From a virus: a DNA stretch of 36,039 nt. Shown in pieces: positions 29,659 through 36,039 of the stretch; position 1 is the first letter of the stretch; every line of letters starts with the position of its first letter. The position numbers were made by a program, and so were the translations under genes. Below the pieces are notes generated by a model. The model saw nothing but the letters and a program-made list of their open reading frames with translations. It had not been told where the DNA came from and ran no database searches. The DNA is taken from positions 1-36,039 of IMG/VR virus record IMGVR_UViG_3300023223_000123; one strand, written 5' to 3'.

Positions 29659-31214
29659 TGGCTGACATTCCAAAAGGCTTAGGCTCTGCTGCTGACTTAA
29701 TCAAGCGATTTGGTGCGGCCAGAGAGCGTAGAGAGCTATGGCGTAGTCTGCTTCAAGAGGCTTATGATTATACTATCCCTCAGAAAGAAACCTTTAATAT
29801 CCATTCCCCTGGTCAACGTAAGAACCGGCACGTCTATGACAGTACGGCGGTCAATGGTGTAGAGAAGTTCGCATCTCGTATTATGTCCAGCCTTACACCC
29901 CCATGGATGCAGTGGATGGACTTCACTGCTGGCTCTGATATTCCAGAGGATGAGGTTGAAAATGTCAACCAGAAGCTTGAAGAGATCACCAAGATATTCT
30001 TCAACTTCCTGAACCACTCTGATTTCTCGATGCAGTCCAATGAATCTGATATGGACTTGTCTATAGGTACCGGCGCTCTAATGATCGAGGAGGGCAACGA
30101 AGCATTGGGCGAGCCATTACTCAAGTTCTCGTCTATTCCACTGTCGCAGCTGTATTTAGAGGCTCCTGCTGGTCCTCGCATCGAAACTTTCTGGCGCAAG
30201 CATAATACCGAGGCGCGCAATGTTAAGCGTATGTGGCCTGAAGGTGACTTTGGTAATAAGCTCACTAAGAAAATGGATAAGATGCCGAATGAGAAGGTGG
30301 ATATTCTCGACGGTATTATCTTTAATCCAGACGATGGCTTATTTTGGCAGATAGTCATTTTTGAGGCCGATAAGCAGGTTATTTTCAGTCAGTCGTTTAC
30401 TACCAATCCCGGTGTTATATATAGGTGGTCAGTTGTCCCCGGTGAGTTCTATGGTCGTGGTCCTATTATCAAAGTGTTGCCTGATATCAAAACAGTCAAT
30501 AAGGTAAAGGAGTTCATACTTAAAAATGCTGCTCTTGCTATATCGGGTGTGTATACGGGGGTGGATGATGGCATCTTCAATCCCTACACGGCGCGCATTC
30601 ATCCTGGCACTATCCTGCCTGTATCTTCTAATGCTAGTGCAAACCCTACGCTGCGTCCTCTGGAGCGTTCTGGTGACTTTAATGTAGGTGGCATTATCCT
30701 CGCGGACTTGCAGGAAAACATTAATAAAGCGTTGTTCGCTGCGCCACTGGGTGAGTTAACAGACCCTATTCGCTCGGCTACTGAGAACATTATCAGACAG
30801 CAGGAGATGTTGAGGGATGCCGGGGCTTCGTTTGGTCGATTGAAGACTGAGAAGATAGAGCCCATTGTTCGGCGCTGTGTCGATATCCTGACAAGAGCGG
30901 GTAAGATTGTGCCGTTGCGCGTTGATGGGCGTGAAGTCACTATCAAGATGGCGTCACCTTTGGCCAAGTCAGAGTTGCAGGAGAACTTCAGTAATTATCA
31001 GGTATGGATTAATTCACTAGCGACATTATCCCCTGAAGTATTGGCCGCATCAGTCCAGGTTGAGAACATACCCACATGGACTGCTAAACAGTTGGGTTTG
31101 CCTACTAGTGAACTGGTGAGAACCAAGGAAGAAATAGAAGCCGTAAAGCAGAAGGTAGCCGAAGTAGCTGAACAACAAATAGAAGGTGGGGTCAATGGAC
31201 AACAACCCGTTTGA
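29658..31214 (+). CDS. Portal (head-to-tail connector, T7 gp8-type)
   Basis: A 518-residue protein with the podoviral connector pattern: RRELWRSLLQEAYDYTIPQ, RHVYDSTAVNGVEKFASRI, SLTPPWMQWMDF at the N-terminus, and the later VYRW-like RWSVVPGEFYGRGPI and ADLQENINKALFAAPLG. Twelve copies should form the ring through which DNA is packaged and released. The length is typical of T7-type connectors, and the C-terminus is Glu/Gln-rich. It overlaps the next gene by 20 bases. Confidence 0.93.
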   Translation: MADIPKGLGSAADLIKRFGAARERRELWRSLLQEAYDYTIPQKETFNIHSPGQRKNRHVYDSTAVNGVEKFASRIMSSLTPPWMQWMDFTAGSDIPEDEVENVNQKLEEITKIFFNFLNHSDFSMQSNESDMDLSIGTGALMIEEGNEALGEPLLKFSSIPLSQLYLEAPAGPRIETFWRKHNTEARNVKRMWPEGDFGNKLTKKMDKMPNEKVDILDGIIFNPDDGLFWQIVIFEADKQVIFSQSFTTNPGVIYRWSVVPGEFYGRGPIIKVLPDIKTVNKVKEFILKNAALAISGVYTGVDDGIFNPYTARIHPGTILPVSSNASANPTLRPLERSGDFNVGGIILADLQENINKALFAAPLGELTDPIRSATENIIRQQEMLRDAGASFGRLKTEKIEPIVRRCVDILTRAGKIVPLRVDGREVTIKMASPLAKSELQENFSNYQVWINSLATLSPEVLAASVQVENIPTWTAKQLGLPTSELVRTKEEIEAVKQKVAEVAEQQIEGGVNGQQPV

Positions 31215-31485
31215 AACACAATCCCTCGATGATTGGGAGAATGAAGCGAAGGAAGCGCAGACAACAGCAATGCTCAAGATCCAGAAGGACCGCGAGCTTA
31301 TCCACCTGGTGTTTGAGCAATCAGATGCAGGCCAAGAATTGCTCGCAAAGTGGACAAAAGATTTAGTCATGACGCCCTCTGTACACGCAAACTCAACACA
31401 GTTTGAGGCGGGTTTAGCAGAAGGTGGCAAACAATTAATTAGAAACATAATCATAGCAATTCAGTCAGTGGAGAGAGAACAATGA
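31195..31485 (+). CDS. Hypothetical protein between portal and scaffold
   Basis: A 96-residue acidic helical protein (NPFETQSLDDWENEAKEAQ, then IHLVFEQSDAGQELLAKW). ATG 31195 follows AAGGTGGGG; an in-frame GTG lies at 31186. Short helical proteins at this position can assist head assembly, but no family is recognised. Overlaps scaffold start by 4 bases. Confidence 0.65.
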   Translation: MDNNPFETQSLDDWENEAKEAQTTAMLKIQKDRELIHLVFEQSDAGQELLAKWTKDLVMTPSVHANSTQFEAGLAEGGKQLIRNIIIAIQSVEREQ

Positions 31486-32315
31486 GAAATCGATTAAATG
31501 TATATCAGCGGCTAGTCCTTAAAGGCATGCTTCACTGTAATGATGGAGAAGGCGAGGGTGGTGGCGATAATGGTGCAGCTGAGGGTGGCGATGGTGATAA
31601 CGCTGCTGCCGTAGCTGATGCAGTTGCAGAGCAGTCTAGTGCAGCTCCTGAATGGTTGCAGGCCAAATACATTACTGATGACCGCAGTATCGAAGAGTCA
31701 ACGGCAGAACAAGCCAAGGCTTATGTAGAGCTAAACAAGCAGTTTGGTTCGTTTACAGGCTCACCAGATGAGTATGAGGTGTCTTTGTCTGATGAGTTGG
31801 CTGAGAAAGGCGTAGAACTGGCTGAAGATGACCCATTGCTTAACTCATTCAAAGAGAAAGCCAAAGAAATGGGCATCAACCAAGAAGGCTTTAATGAGCT
31901 GGTTGGTGTTTATGTTGAGTCTCAACTGGCTGAACAACAAGCATTGCAAGATTTGCAAGCTGAGTCCATGAAAGAGCTTGGCCCTAATGCTGATCGACGT
32001 ATTGACAACATCATTGATTGGGGTAAAGCCAACATGGATGATGAAACCTTTGCTGGTCTTGAGGAGGCGGCTAACAGTGCTTCAGCAGTAAAGGCTATCG
32101 AAGCATTGATTGCTAAGTCCCGCAATGCCCCTGTGGCCAATAAAGATGCTCCTGCTGCTCCAGGTGTCACACATGAAGAAGTCCGAGCAGAGAAATTCCG
32201 TAAAGATGAAAATGGTAATCTGCTAATGCAGACAGATCCCGAGCATAGAGCGAAGGTCCGCAAGATGTATGATGATCTCGTGGGTACTGGCGAAAACAGA
32301 ATAACAGTAGGTTAG
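31482..32315 (+). CDS. Capsid assembly scaffolding protein
   Basis: A 277-residue, strongly acidic protein. After a short basic start comes a Gly/Asp/Glu-rich disordered region (about 20-50), then helical segments with PEWLQAKY and SDELAEKGVELAEDDPLLNSFKEKAKEMGI, and a C-terminal basic-acidic tail (HRAKVRKMYDDLVGTG). This matches T7 gp9-type scaffolds, which guide capsid shell assembly and then leave. Position between portal and capsid supports it. Confidence 0.85.
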   Translation: MRNRLNVYQRLVLKGMLHCNDGEGEGGGDNGAAEGGDGDNAAAVADAVAEQSSAAPEWLQAKYITDDRSIEESTAEQAKAYVELNKQFGSFTGSPDEYEVSLSDELAEKGVELAEDDPLLNSFKEKAKEMGINQEGFNELVGVYVESQLAEQQALQDLQAESMKELGPNADRRIDNIIDWGKANMDDETFAGLEEAANSASAVKAIEALIAKSRNAPVANKDAPAAPGVTHEEVRAEKFRKDENGNLLMQTDPEHRAKVRKMYDDLVGTGENRITVG

Positions 32316-32324
32316 GAGAACTGA

Positions 32325-33722
32325 ATGAGCTTTGATCAAGATACTTTTGCAACGGTTGGGGCTCACTCCACACCTACGCCTAGGGTTTATTCGTATGAAT
32401 CGACAGACCCGATTGTTACGGTGATATCTACGGGATATTTCGCAGATAAGCAATTCCAGCTAGAAGAGGGCGATGTGATCCTCGCTCGCTTATCTGGCGT
32501 TCTGAAGATGCTTAATGTCACCGCTGATGCCTCTACTGCTGCTGAGTCTCCTATTGGGAAAGACTATACCGATACATTCTTTATTGAGCGGCTAGAGGAT
32601 CTGGTTCACGACGACACCACCGTTACTTTCCCCGCTGGAACTACCTGTATGTTTATGACCACGGTGGATATCGGTGACAGAATAATAAATTGCTTGGGTG
32701 ATTGCGCCGCTGTCGGCTCCAGCCTTGTTACATCAGGGATTAGTTCGGACACTACAGGAACTTTGCTTAACTCTACTGGCAGTGTGATTGTAAAAAACAT
32801 GCAGCTTACGCTGACTGAAAGCACAGGAACTCATCTTGAGCTTGATGCTGCGGCCGGGGGTGTGTGTATATTTGAAGAAGTATTCTTTATTGGCGGGATT
32901 ATAGGAGCTGCCAGAGGATATTTCGCCACACAATTTGACAAGATTAGATCATTTAATCAGTTTGGTGGATTAATAATCAATGGGACGACTAATAGGCTTT
33001 TGATCTCGAGGTTTAATGCTGTCAATTGGCTAGGGACTACAAATCCCTGGATAAGCTTCGTCGGGGATATCACGGAGCGCGCCCAGATAGCGGACTCTAT
33101 ATTCGATACATCTAGTGGTGAGGTGGTTGTGTTTGTTGATCCTGGCGCCACATTTATCGGAGAAGGATTTAGAGTTCTAAACAACACATTCACTGGTCCA
33201 GGAACGTATTTGTCAGGAATAGATGCTAATGATGACGCCGCATTCTTTAGAGGGAACAAAAATTTAATAGATTCGATAGCTAATGCCGGTTGGAATATGG
33301 TAGGCAATTCTACAGCTACCGTAATATCCACCACGTCTACCCCTGTTGTTATGGCCGGGACAACAGTTCTACTTACTGCACAGCCTGTGCAAAAGTTCAC
33401 TCATATAGCATCTCCTAATAAAGTCACCTACACAGGAGCTAAATCGGGACCATTTTTGATTAATGCCCATTTTACAATGGAGACAGTTACTAATAATCAG
33501 GTTCTTATAGGGTCGTTTTCGTTAAACGGAGTTCAAGTTCCGGACTCAAAGATTAGGCTAACCACTAGTGGAGCGGCAGGCACCAGGATTGACAATATGG
33601 TGGTATCCGCTGTTGTTTCTATTGACGAAGACGATGATATACAGTTCCTTGTGGAAAACGAAACATCAACAGATAATATAACCGTAACAGATGGGTTCTT
33701 TCAGGTTGTCGCTTTAACTTGA
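32325..33722 (+). CDS. Head fibre / decoration protein with capsid-binding N-terminus
   Basis: A 465-residue protein. Residues about 15-65 (YSYESTDPIVTVISTGYF, FQLEEGDVILA) resemble the small decoration protein at 34756, which has YTTADAKATVVASGYF and IQVGDLVW at the same spacing, so this part probably binds the capsid. The centre (about 90-320) has short repeated strands like a beta-helix. The last 130 residues (GPFLINAHFTMETVTNNQV to the end) look like a C1q/TNF-type jelly roll, usual for trimeric tips that bind glycans. It sits between scaffold and major capsid and has its own terminator. Confidence 0.7.
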   Translation: MSFDQDTFATVGAHSTPTPRVYSYESTDPIVTVISTGYFADKQFQLEEGDVILARLSGVLKMLNVTADASTAAESPIGKDYTDTFFIERLEDLVHDDTTVTFPAGTTCMFMTTVDIGDRIINCLGDCAAVGSSLVTSGISSDTTGTLLNSTGSVIVKNMQLTLTESTGTHLELDAAAGGVCIFEEVFFIGGIIGAARGYFATQFDKIRSFNQFGGLIINGTTNRLLISRFNAVNWLGTTNPWISFVGDITERAQIADSIFDTSSGEVVVFVDPGATFIGEGFRVLNNTFTGPGTYLSGIDANDDAAFFRGNKNLIDSIANAGWNMVGNSTATVISTTSTPVVMAGTTVLLTAQPVQKFTHIASPNKVTYTGAKSGPFLINAHFTMETVTNNQVLIGSFSLNGVQVPDSKIRLTTSGAAGTRIDNMVVSAVVSIDEDDDIQFLVENETSTDNITVTDGFFQVVALT

Positions 33723-33744
33723 TAGTTTGACGCTATCATTTTTT
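33720..33744 (+). terminator. Intrinsic terminator after the head-fibre gene
   Basis: TGATAG (33720-33725), 7-base loop, CTATCA (33733-33738), then six Ts. The loop contains the -35 of the next promoter (TTGACG), so terminator and promoter share the same bases. The stem is short, so termination is probably partial. Confidence 0.7.
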
Positions 33745-33754
33745 GATATATAAT
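33727..33754 (+). promoter_or_regulatory. Promoter for the major capsid gene
   Basis: TTGACG (33727-33732), 16 bases, TATAAT (33749-33754, perfect). It would give a dedicated transcript for the most abundant virion protein, with a leader of about 125 bases before ATG 33887. Confidence 0.75.
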
Positions 33755-33772
33755 AGAAATAACACACCGATA

Positions 33773-33879
33773 CCTCCTCGGAGCCGGTAAGTTGCTCAAT
33801 TTAGTGTAGTTAGCTGAATTCGCGCCTTATTGGATACCGCGAAAAAGCTGAAACAAATAGTTTTTTCTGTCCGAGGAGG
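33773..33879 (+). promoter_or_regulatory. Capsid-gene leader that can mask the ribosome site
   Basis: CCTCCTCGGA (33773-33782) is the exact complement of TCCGAGGAGG (33870-33879), which contains the Shine-Dalgarno of the capsid gene 7 bases before its ATG. Between them AGCT/AGCT (33812-33815, 33846-33849) and TTCGCG/CGCGAA (33819-33824, 33838-33843) form a nested hairpin that brings the arms together. Closed, the leader would hide the ribosome site; open, it is very strong. It could be a thermometer, a processing site or a target for capsid-protein feedback. Confidence 0.6.
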
Positions 33880-33886
33880 ACAAATT

Positions 33887-34744
33887 ATGTCTAAGTTCTT
33901 AACCGCTGCTGCGGTCACTGAATTTGACGATGATGTGAAACATGCTTATCAAAGTATGGGCAAGCTTCGCAACACCGTTACAATTCGAACTGGTGTGGTT
34001 GGTGAAGCCTACAAATTTACTCGTATGGGTAAAGGTCTAGCTAATCAGAAAGCCACTCAAGCCGATGTTACCCCGATGGACATCGCGCATGCACGTCAAA
34101 CAGCTACTCTCGAAAATTGGAATGCTCCTGAATACACTGATATTTTTGATCAGGCAGAAGTTAATTTCGATGAACGTCAGGAGTTAGCGCAAACCATCGC
34201 TAAAGCCTTGTCTCGTCGTGAAGATCAGATCATCATTGATGCAATTGCTGCTGGTACTTACTCAGCAACTCCTGCCAATCTTGATGTTGGCGGTCTGATT
34301 GTTGCCGGTGCTGCTGGTTTGACTGTATCTAAACTCCGCTCAGCCTCTGAAATAATGAATGACCGGGCTGTTGACTCTGCTGACCGTACTATCATGCACA
34401 ATGCCGCTGGTTTGCGTCAGTTACTTGAAGACCCCGAGGTCACTTCTAGTGATTTCGCTACTATCAAGGCGCTGATGAATGGTGAGCTTAATAGCTACAT
34501 GGGCTTTAAGTTTGAGTTGATTGAAACCCGTGTCGAAGGCGGCCTGCCTCAGACCGGGGATATCGTTGACGCTTTCGTGTATCAGAAGATGGCTGTTGGT
34601 TATGCCGTTGGCCTTGATATGAAAACCACTATTGACTGGGTTGCACAGAAAACCTCTTGGTTAGCTAACGGTATGCTGAAGTCTGGCGCTGTGCTACGTG
34701 AGGCGGCTGGTGTCGTTAAAGTCCAATATGATGAAACTGCATAG
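33887..34744 (+). CDS. Major capsid protein
   Basis: A 285-residue protein starting MSKFLTAAAVTEFDDDVKHAYQ, with a basic, Thr-rich early part (RNTVTIRTGVVGEAYKFTRMG), the middle EYTDIFDQAEVNFDERQELAQTIAKALSRREDQIIIDA helix (the spine-helix-type region of HK97-like folds) and an end with KTTIDWVAQKTSWLANGMLKSGAVLREAAGVVKVQYDE. This matches small podoviral HK97-fold capsids. The frame is open to 33830, but the AGGAGG at 33874-33879 fixes the start at 33887. Confidence 0.9.
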   Translation: MSKFLTAAAVTEFDDDVKHAYQSMGKLRNTVTIRTGVVGEAYKFTRMGKGLANQKATQADVTPMDIAHARQTATLENWNAPEYTDIFDQAEVNFDERQELAQTIAKALSRREDQIIIDAIAAGTYSATPANLDVGGLIVAGAAGLTVSKLRSASEIMNDRAVDSADRTIMHNAAGLRQLLEDPEVTSSDFATIKALMNGELNSYMGFKFELIETRVEGGLPQTGDIVDAFVYQKMAVGYAVGLDMKTTIDWVAQKTSWLANGMLKSGAVLREAAGVVKVQYDETA

Positions 34745-34755
34745 GAGGGATTAGC

Positions 34756-35028
34756 ATGGCTTTTTCCGCAACAGAGTTCTTGCCGCTCTCTTCAATGGCA
34801 AACAGTAATGCTCCACGGCACTGGACCTACACCACGGCAGATGCGAAAGCTACTGTTGTGGCTTCAGGCTACTTTGATACCGCAGTTGCTTTGGGTATTC
34901 AGGTAGGCGATTTGGTCTGGTCGGTTGATGCAAACGGAGGTACTGAAACCTTCACGCTAGTGTTTGTAGATGCTATCTCAGGGGCTGGTGTAGTAACCAC
35001 TCTGAGTTCTACATTGACCCTGGCTTAA
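34756..35028 (+). CDS. Capsid decoration-like protein
   Basis: A 90-residue beta-rich protein (FSATEFLPLSSMANSNAPRHW, then TTADAKATVVASGYFDTAVALGIQVGDLVW). The central part resembles the N-terminal domain of the 465-residue head-fibre protein. Decoration proteins stabilise the expanded shell from outside. AGGAGGGA precedes the ATG, and a terminator follows. Role inferred from position and from the shared domain. Confidence 0.7.
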   Translation: MAFSATEFLPLSSMANSNAPRHWTYTTADAKATVVASGYFDTAVALGIQVGDLVWSVDANGGTETFTLVFVDAISGAGVVTTLSSTLTLA

Positions 35029-35040
35029 CTACCACTGATT

Positions 35041-35082
35041 TAGCCCCTGAAATATGGGGCTAACCCCTTCGGGGGTCTTTTT
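35041..35082 (+). terminator. Double-hairpin terminator after the capsid genes
   Basis: TAGCCCC/GGGGCTA (35041-35047, 35056-35062), then ACCCC-TTCG-GGGGT (35063-35076) followed by CTTTTT. The second hairpin, with a stable TTCG loop and T-run, is a classic intrinsic terminator and would keep capsid transcripts much more abundant than tail transcripts. Confidence 0.9.
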
Positions 35083-35093
35083 GGAGTGCCGAT

Positions 35094-35675
35094 ATGGCTA
35101 CAGATATTTCAATTTCTAGTAATGCCTTAATTCTTATCGGTGACAAACCTATCTCCTCGTTTAATGATCCTGGTGCCGGTGCATTGGTTGCGTCAAACCT
35201 TTATGAGGACACCTTAAAGCGTGTGTTATCCGAGCATTATTGGCGTTTTGCCATTAAGAAGCAGAAGTTAAACCGCTTATCACAAGAGCCTATCAACCAA
35301 TATCAGTTCGCTTTTCAGTTGCCTACTGATTTGATTTCTATTGTTACCGTTCGGCCTTTCACTACTTACCAAGTATTTGAACAGTTCTTATTTTCTAATG
35401 TTGATGATCTTGATATTGATTATGTATTTAGACCTGCTGAAGTTGATATGCCTGTGTATTTCACTAAGACGCTTGAGTATCGATTAGCTGCTGACTTTGC
35501 TATTGCAGTGACTAACGATGAGAAAAAGAATGCTCTTTGGGAGCGTAAGTACCTGCAAGAAATCTCTCACGCTCGCTCTATTGATTCGCGTGGTACACCC
35601 CCGGTATCTATTGTACATCAGCCATTTACTGATGTTCGCTTTGGTGGAGACTTCGGTGATGGGCGGTCGTTCTAA
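35094..35675 (+). CDS. Head-tail adaptor (tail tubular protein A-like)
   Basis: A 193-residue protein with the pattern of T7 gp11-type adaptors: ISISSNALILIGDKPISSF at the start, then LYEDTLKRVLSEHYWRFAIKKQKLNRL, PTDLISIVTVRPF, and a conserved helix near the C-terminus. It binds the portal ring below the head and receives the tail nozzle. It starts after the capsid terminator with GGAG 9 bases upstream of ATG 35094. Its stop shares a base with the next start. Confidence 0.85.
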   Translation: MATDISISSNALILIGDKPISSFNDPGAGALVASNLYEDTLKRVLSEHYWRFAIKKQKLNRLSQEPINQYQFAFQLPTDLISIVTVRPFTTYQVFEQFLFSNVDDLDIDYVFRPAEVDMPVYFTKTLEYRLAADFAIAVTNDEKKNALWERKYLQEISHARSIDSRGTPPVSIVHQPFTDVRFGGDFGDGRSF

Positions 35676-36039
35676 TGGCGGGCGGCATTTGGTCATGTCA
35701 ATCTAACCTTAACAAAGGTGAGCTTGATCCTCGCTTGCTGGGCCGTATCGACCTAGAAGCCTATTACAGCGGTGTTCAGACAGCCACTAACGTGGTTGCT
35801 CTGGTTCAGGGTGGCATGGCTAGGCGTGCCGGACAGAAGTTCTTAGGTGAAGCTTTAGGTGATGGGCGGATATTTCAATTTGCCTTCAGTATTGAACAGC
35901 AATATCTACTTGTCTTCACTGCTTTAAAGATTCAGGTCTACAAGAGTGGAGTATTGCAGACCAATATCAATGGCTCGGGCGATGATTTCTTTGTCTCACC
36001 CTACGCCCTGGCTGATCTACAGGATTTGGATTTCATTCA
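35675..36039 (+). CDS. Tail tubular protein B-like, N-terminal part (continues at base 2)
   Basis: First 121 codons of the 678-residue tail nozzle-type protein completed at 2-1816. It begins MAGGIWSCQSNLNKGELDPRL, followed by GRIDLEAYYSGVQTATNVV and QGGMARRAGQKFLGEA, the characteristic opening of these podoviral tail proteins. TAATG overlap with the adaptor gene. The reading frame crosses the terminal repeat without a break. Confidence 0.85.
   Translation, partial: MAGGIWSCQSNLNKGELDPRLLGRIDLEAYYSGVQTATNVVALVQGGMARRAGQKFLGEALGDGRIFQFAFSIEQQYLLVFTALKIQVYKSGVLQTNINGSGDDFFVSPYALADLQDLDFI
35896..36039. repeat. Terminal direct repeat, right copy
   Basis: Identical to 1-144. Because the gene is continuous through it, the window represents one full circle of about 35,895 bases plus this overlap. 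Confidence 0.95.

Overview
This window is essentially one complete small podovirus-like phage genome, opened inside a tail gene. The first 144 bases are repeated exactly as the last 144 (1-144 = 35896-36039). The gene that runs off the right end continues in frame from the left end, so the molecule is circular or circularly permuted, with about 35,895 unique bases. The T7-type head and tail set (connector-type portal, scaffold, tubular tail A/B-like proteins, internal virion proteins, T7-fibre-type anchor on the tailspike) suggests a short-tailed phage. DUF551 and YopX proteins, a LexA-type DNA-binding domain and a near-consensus gammaproteobacterial SOS box suggest a gammaproteobacterial host. 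No integrase, CI-type repressor, DNA or RNA polymerase, helicase or primase was recognised.

Layout. 1-9250 (+) holds the late tail and ejection genes and the tailspike. 9327-11895 (-) is a leftward early operon of small genes ending in an ERF annealing protein, a YqaJ exonuclease and a small protein. 11896-12043 is a divergent control region with an AT-rich palindrome. 12044-13907 (+) is a rightward early operon: Cro-like regulator, two tiny membrane proteins, NinB-like, zinc/TM protein, Ref-like nuclease and PD-(D/E)XK nuclease, closed by a structured segment and a terminator. This divergent arrangement resembles lambda pL/pR. 14264-16777 holds small accessory genes on both strands, one with a low-complexity Ala/Tyr tail and a folded 5' leader. 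16814-18012 has no convincing gene. 18013-22845 (+) is a run of small genes, including an HNH endonuclease, a LexA-like DNA-binding domain, a replication-type domain, YopX and DUF551 proteins. 22892-35675 (+) is the late operon: holin-like, DUF5675, NodB deacetylase, small genes, terminases, portal, scaffold, head fibre, capsid, decoration and adaptor.

The most striking feature is at about 16.88-17.98 kb. In a genome that otherwise packs genes with overlaps, about 1.1 kb is given to many long inverted repeats (stems of 13-20 bp, one crossing pair forming a pseudoknot). It starts with a tRNA-like element just after a promoter-like sequence and ends in an intrinsic terminator. Nearly all imperfect pairs are G-U only when read as plus-strand RNA. 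I interpret this as a giant ornate noncoding RNA, of the general kind of the phage GOLLD and ROOL RNAs; family membership cannot be decided by eye.

Other notable points are a capsid-gene leader whose 10-base anti-Shine-Dalgarno arm matches the ribosome site perfectly, a terminator and promoter sharing the same bases upstream of it, an SOS-box-like operator between the -35 and -10 of a promoter whose operon encodes a LexA DNA-binding domain without protease, a NodB deacetylase split by a phage-type insert, and duplicated translation-start cassettes in front of small genes.
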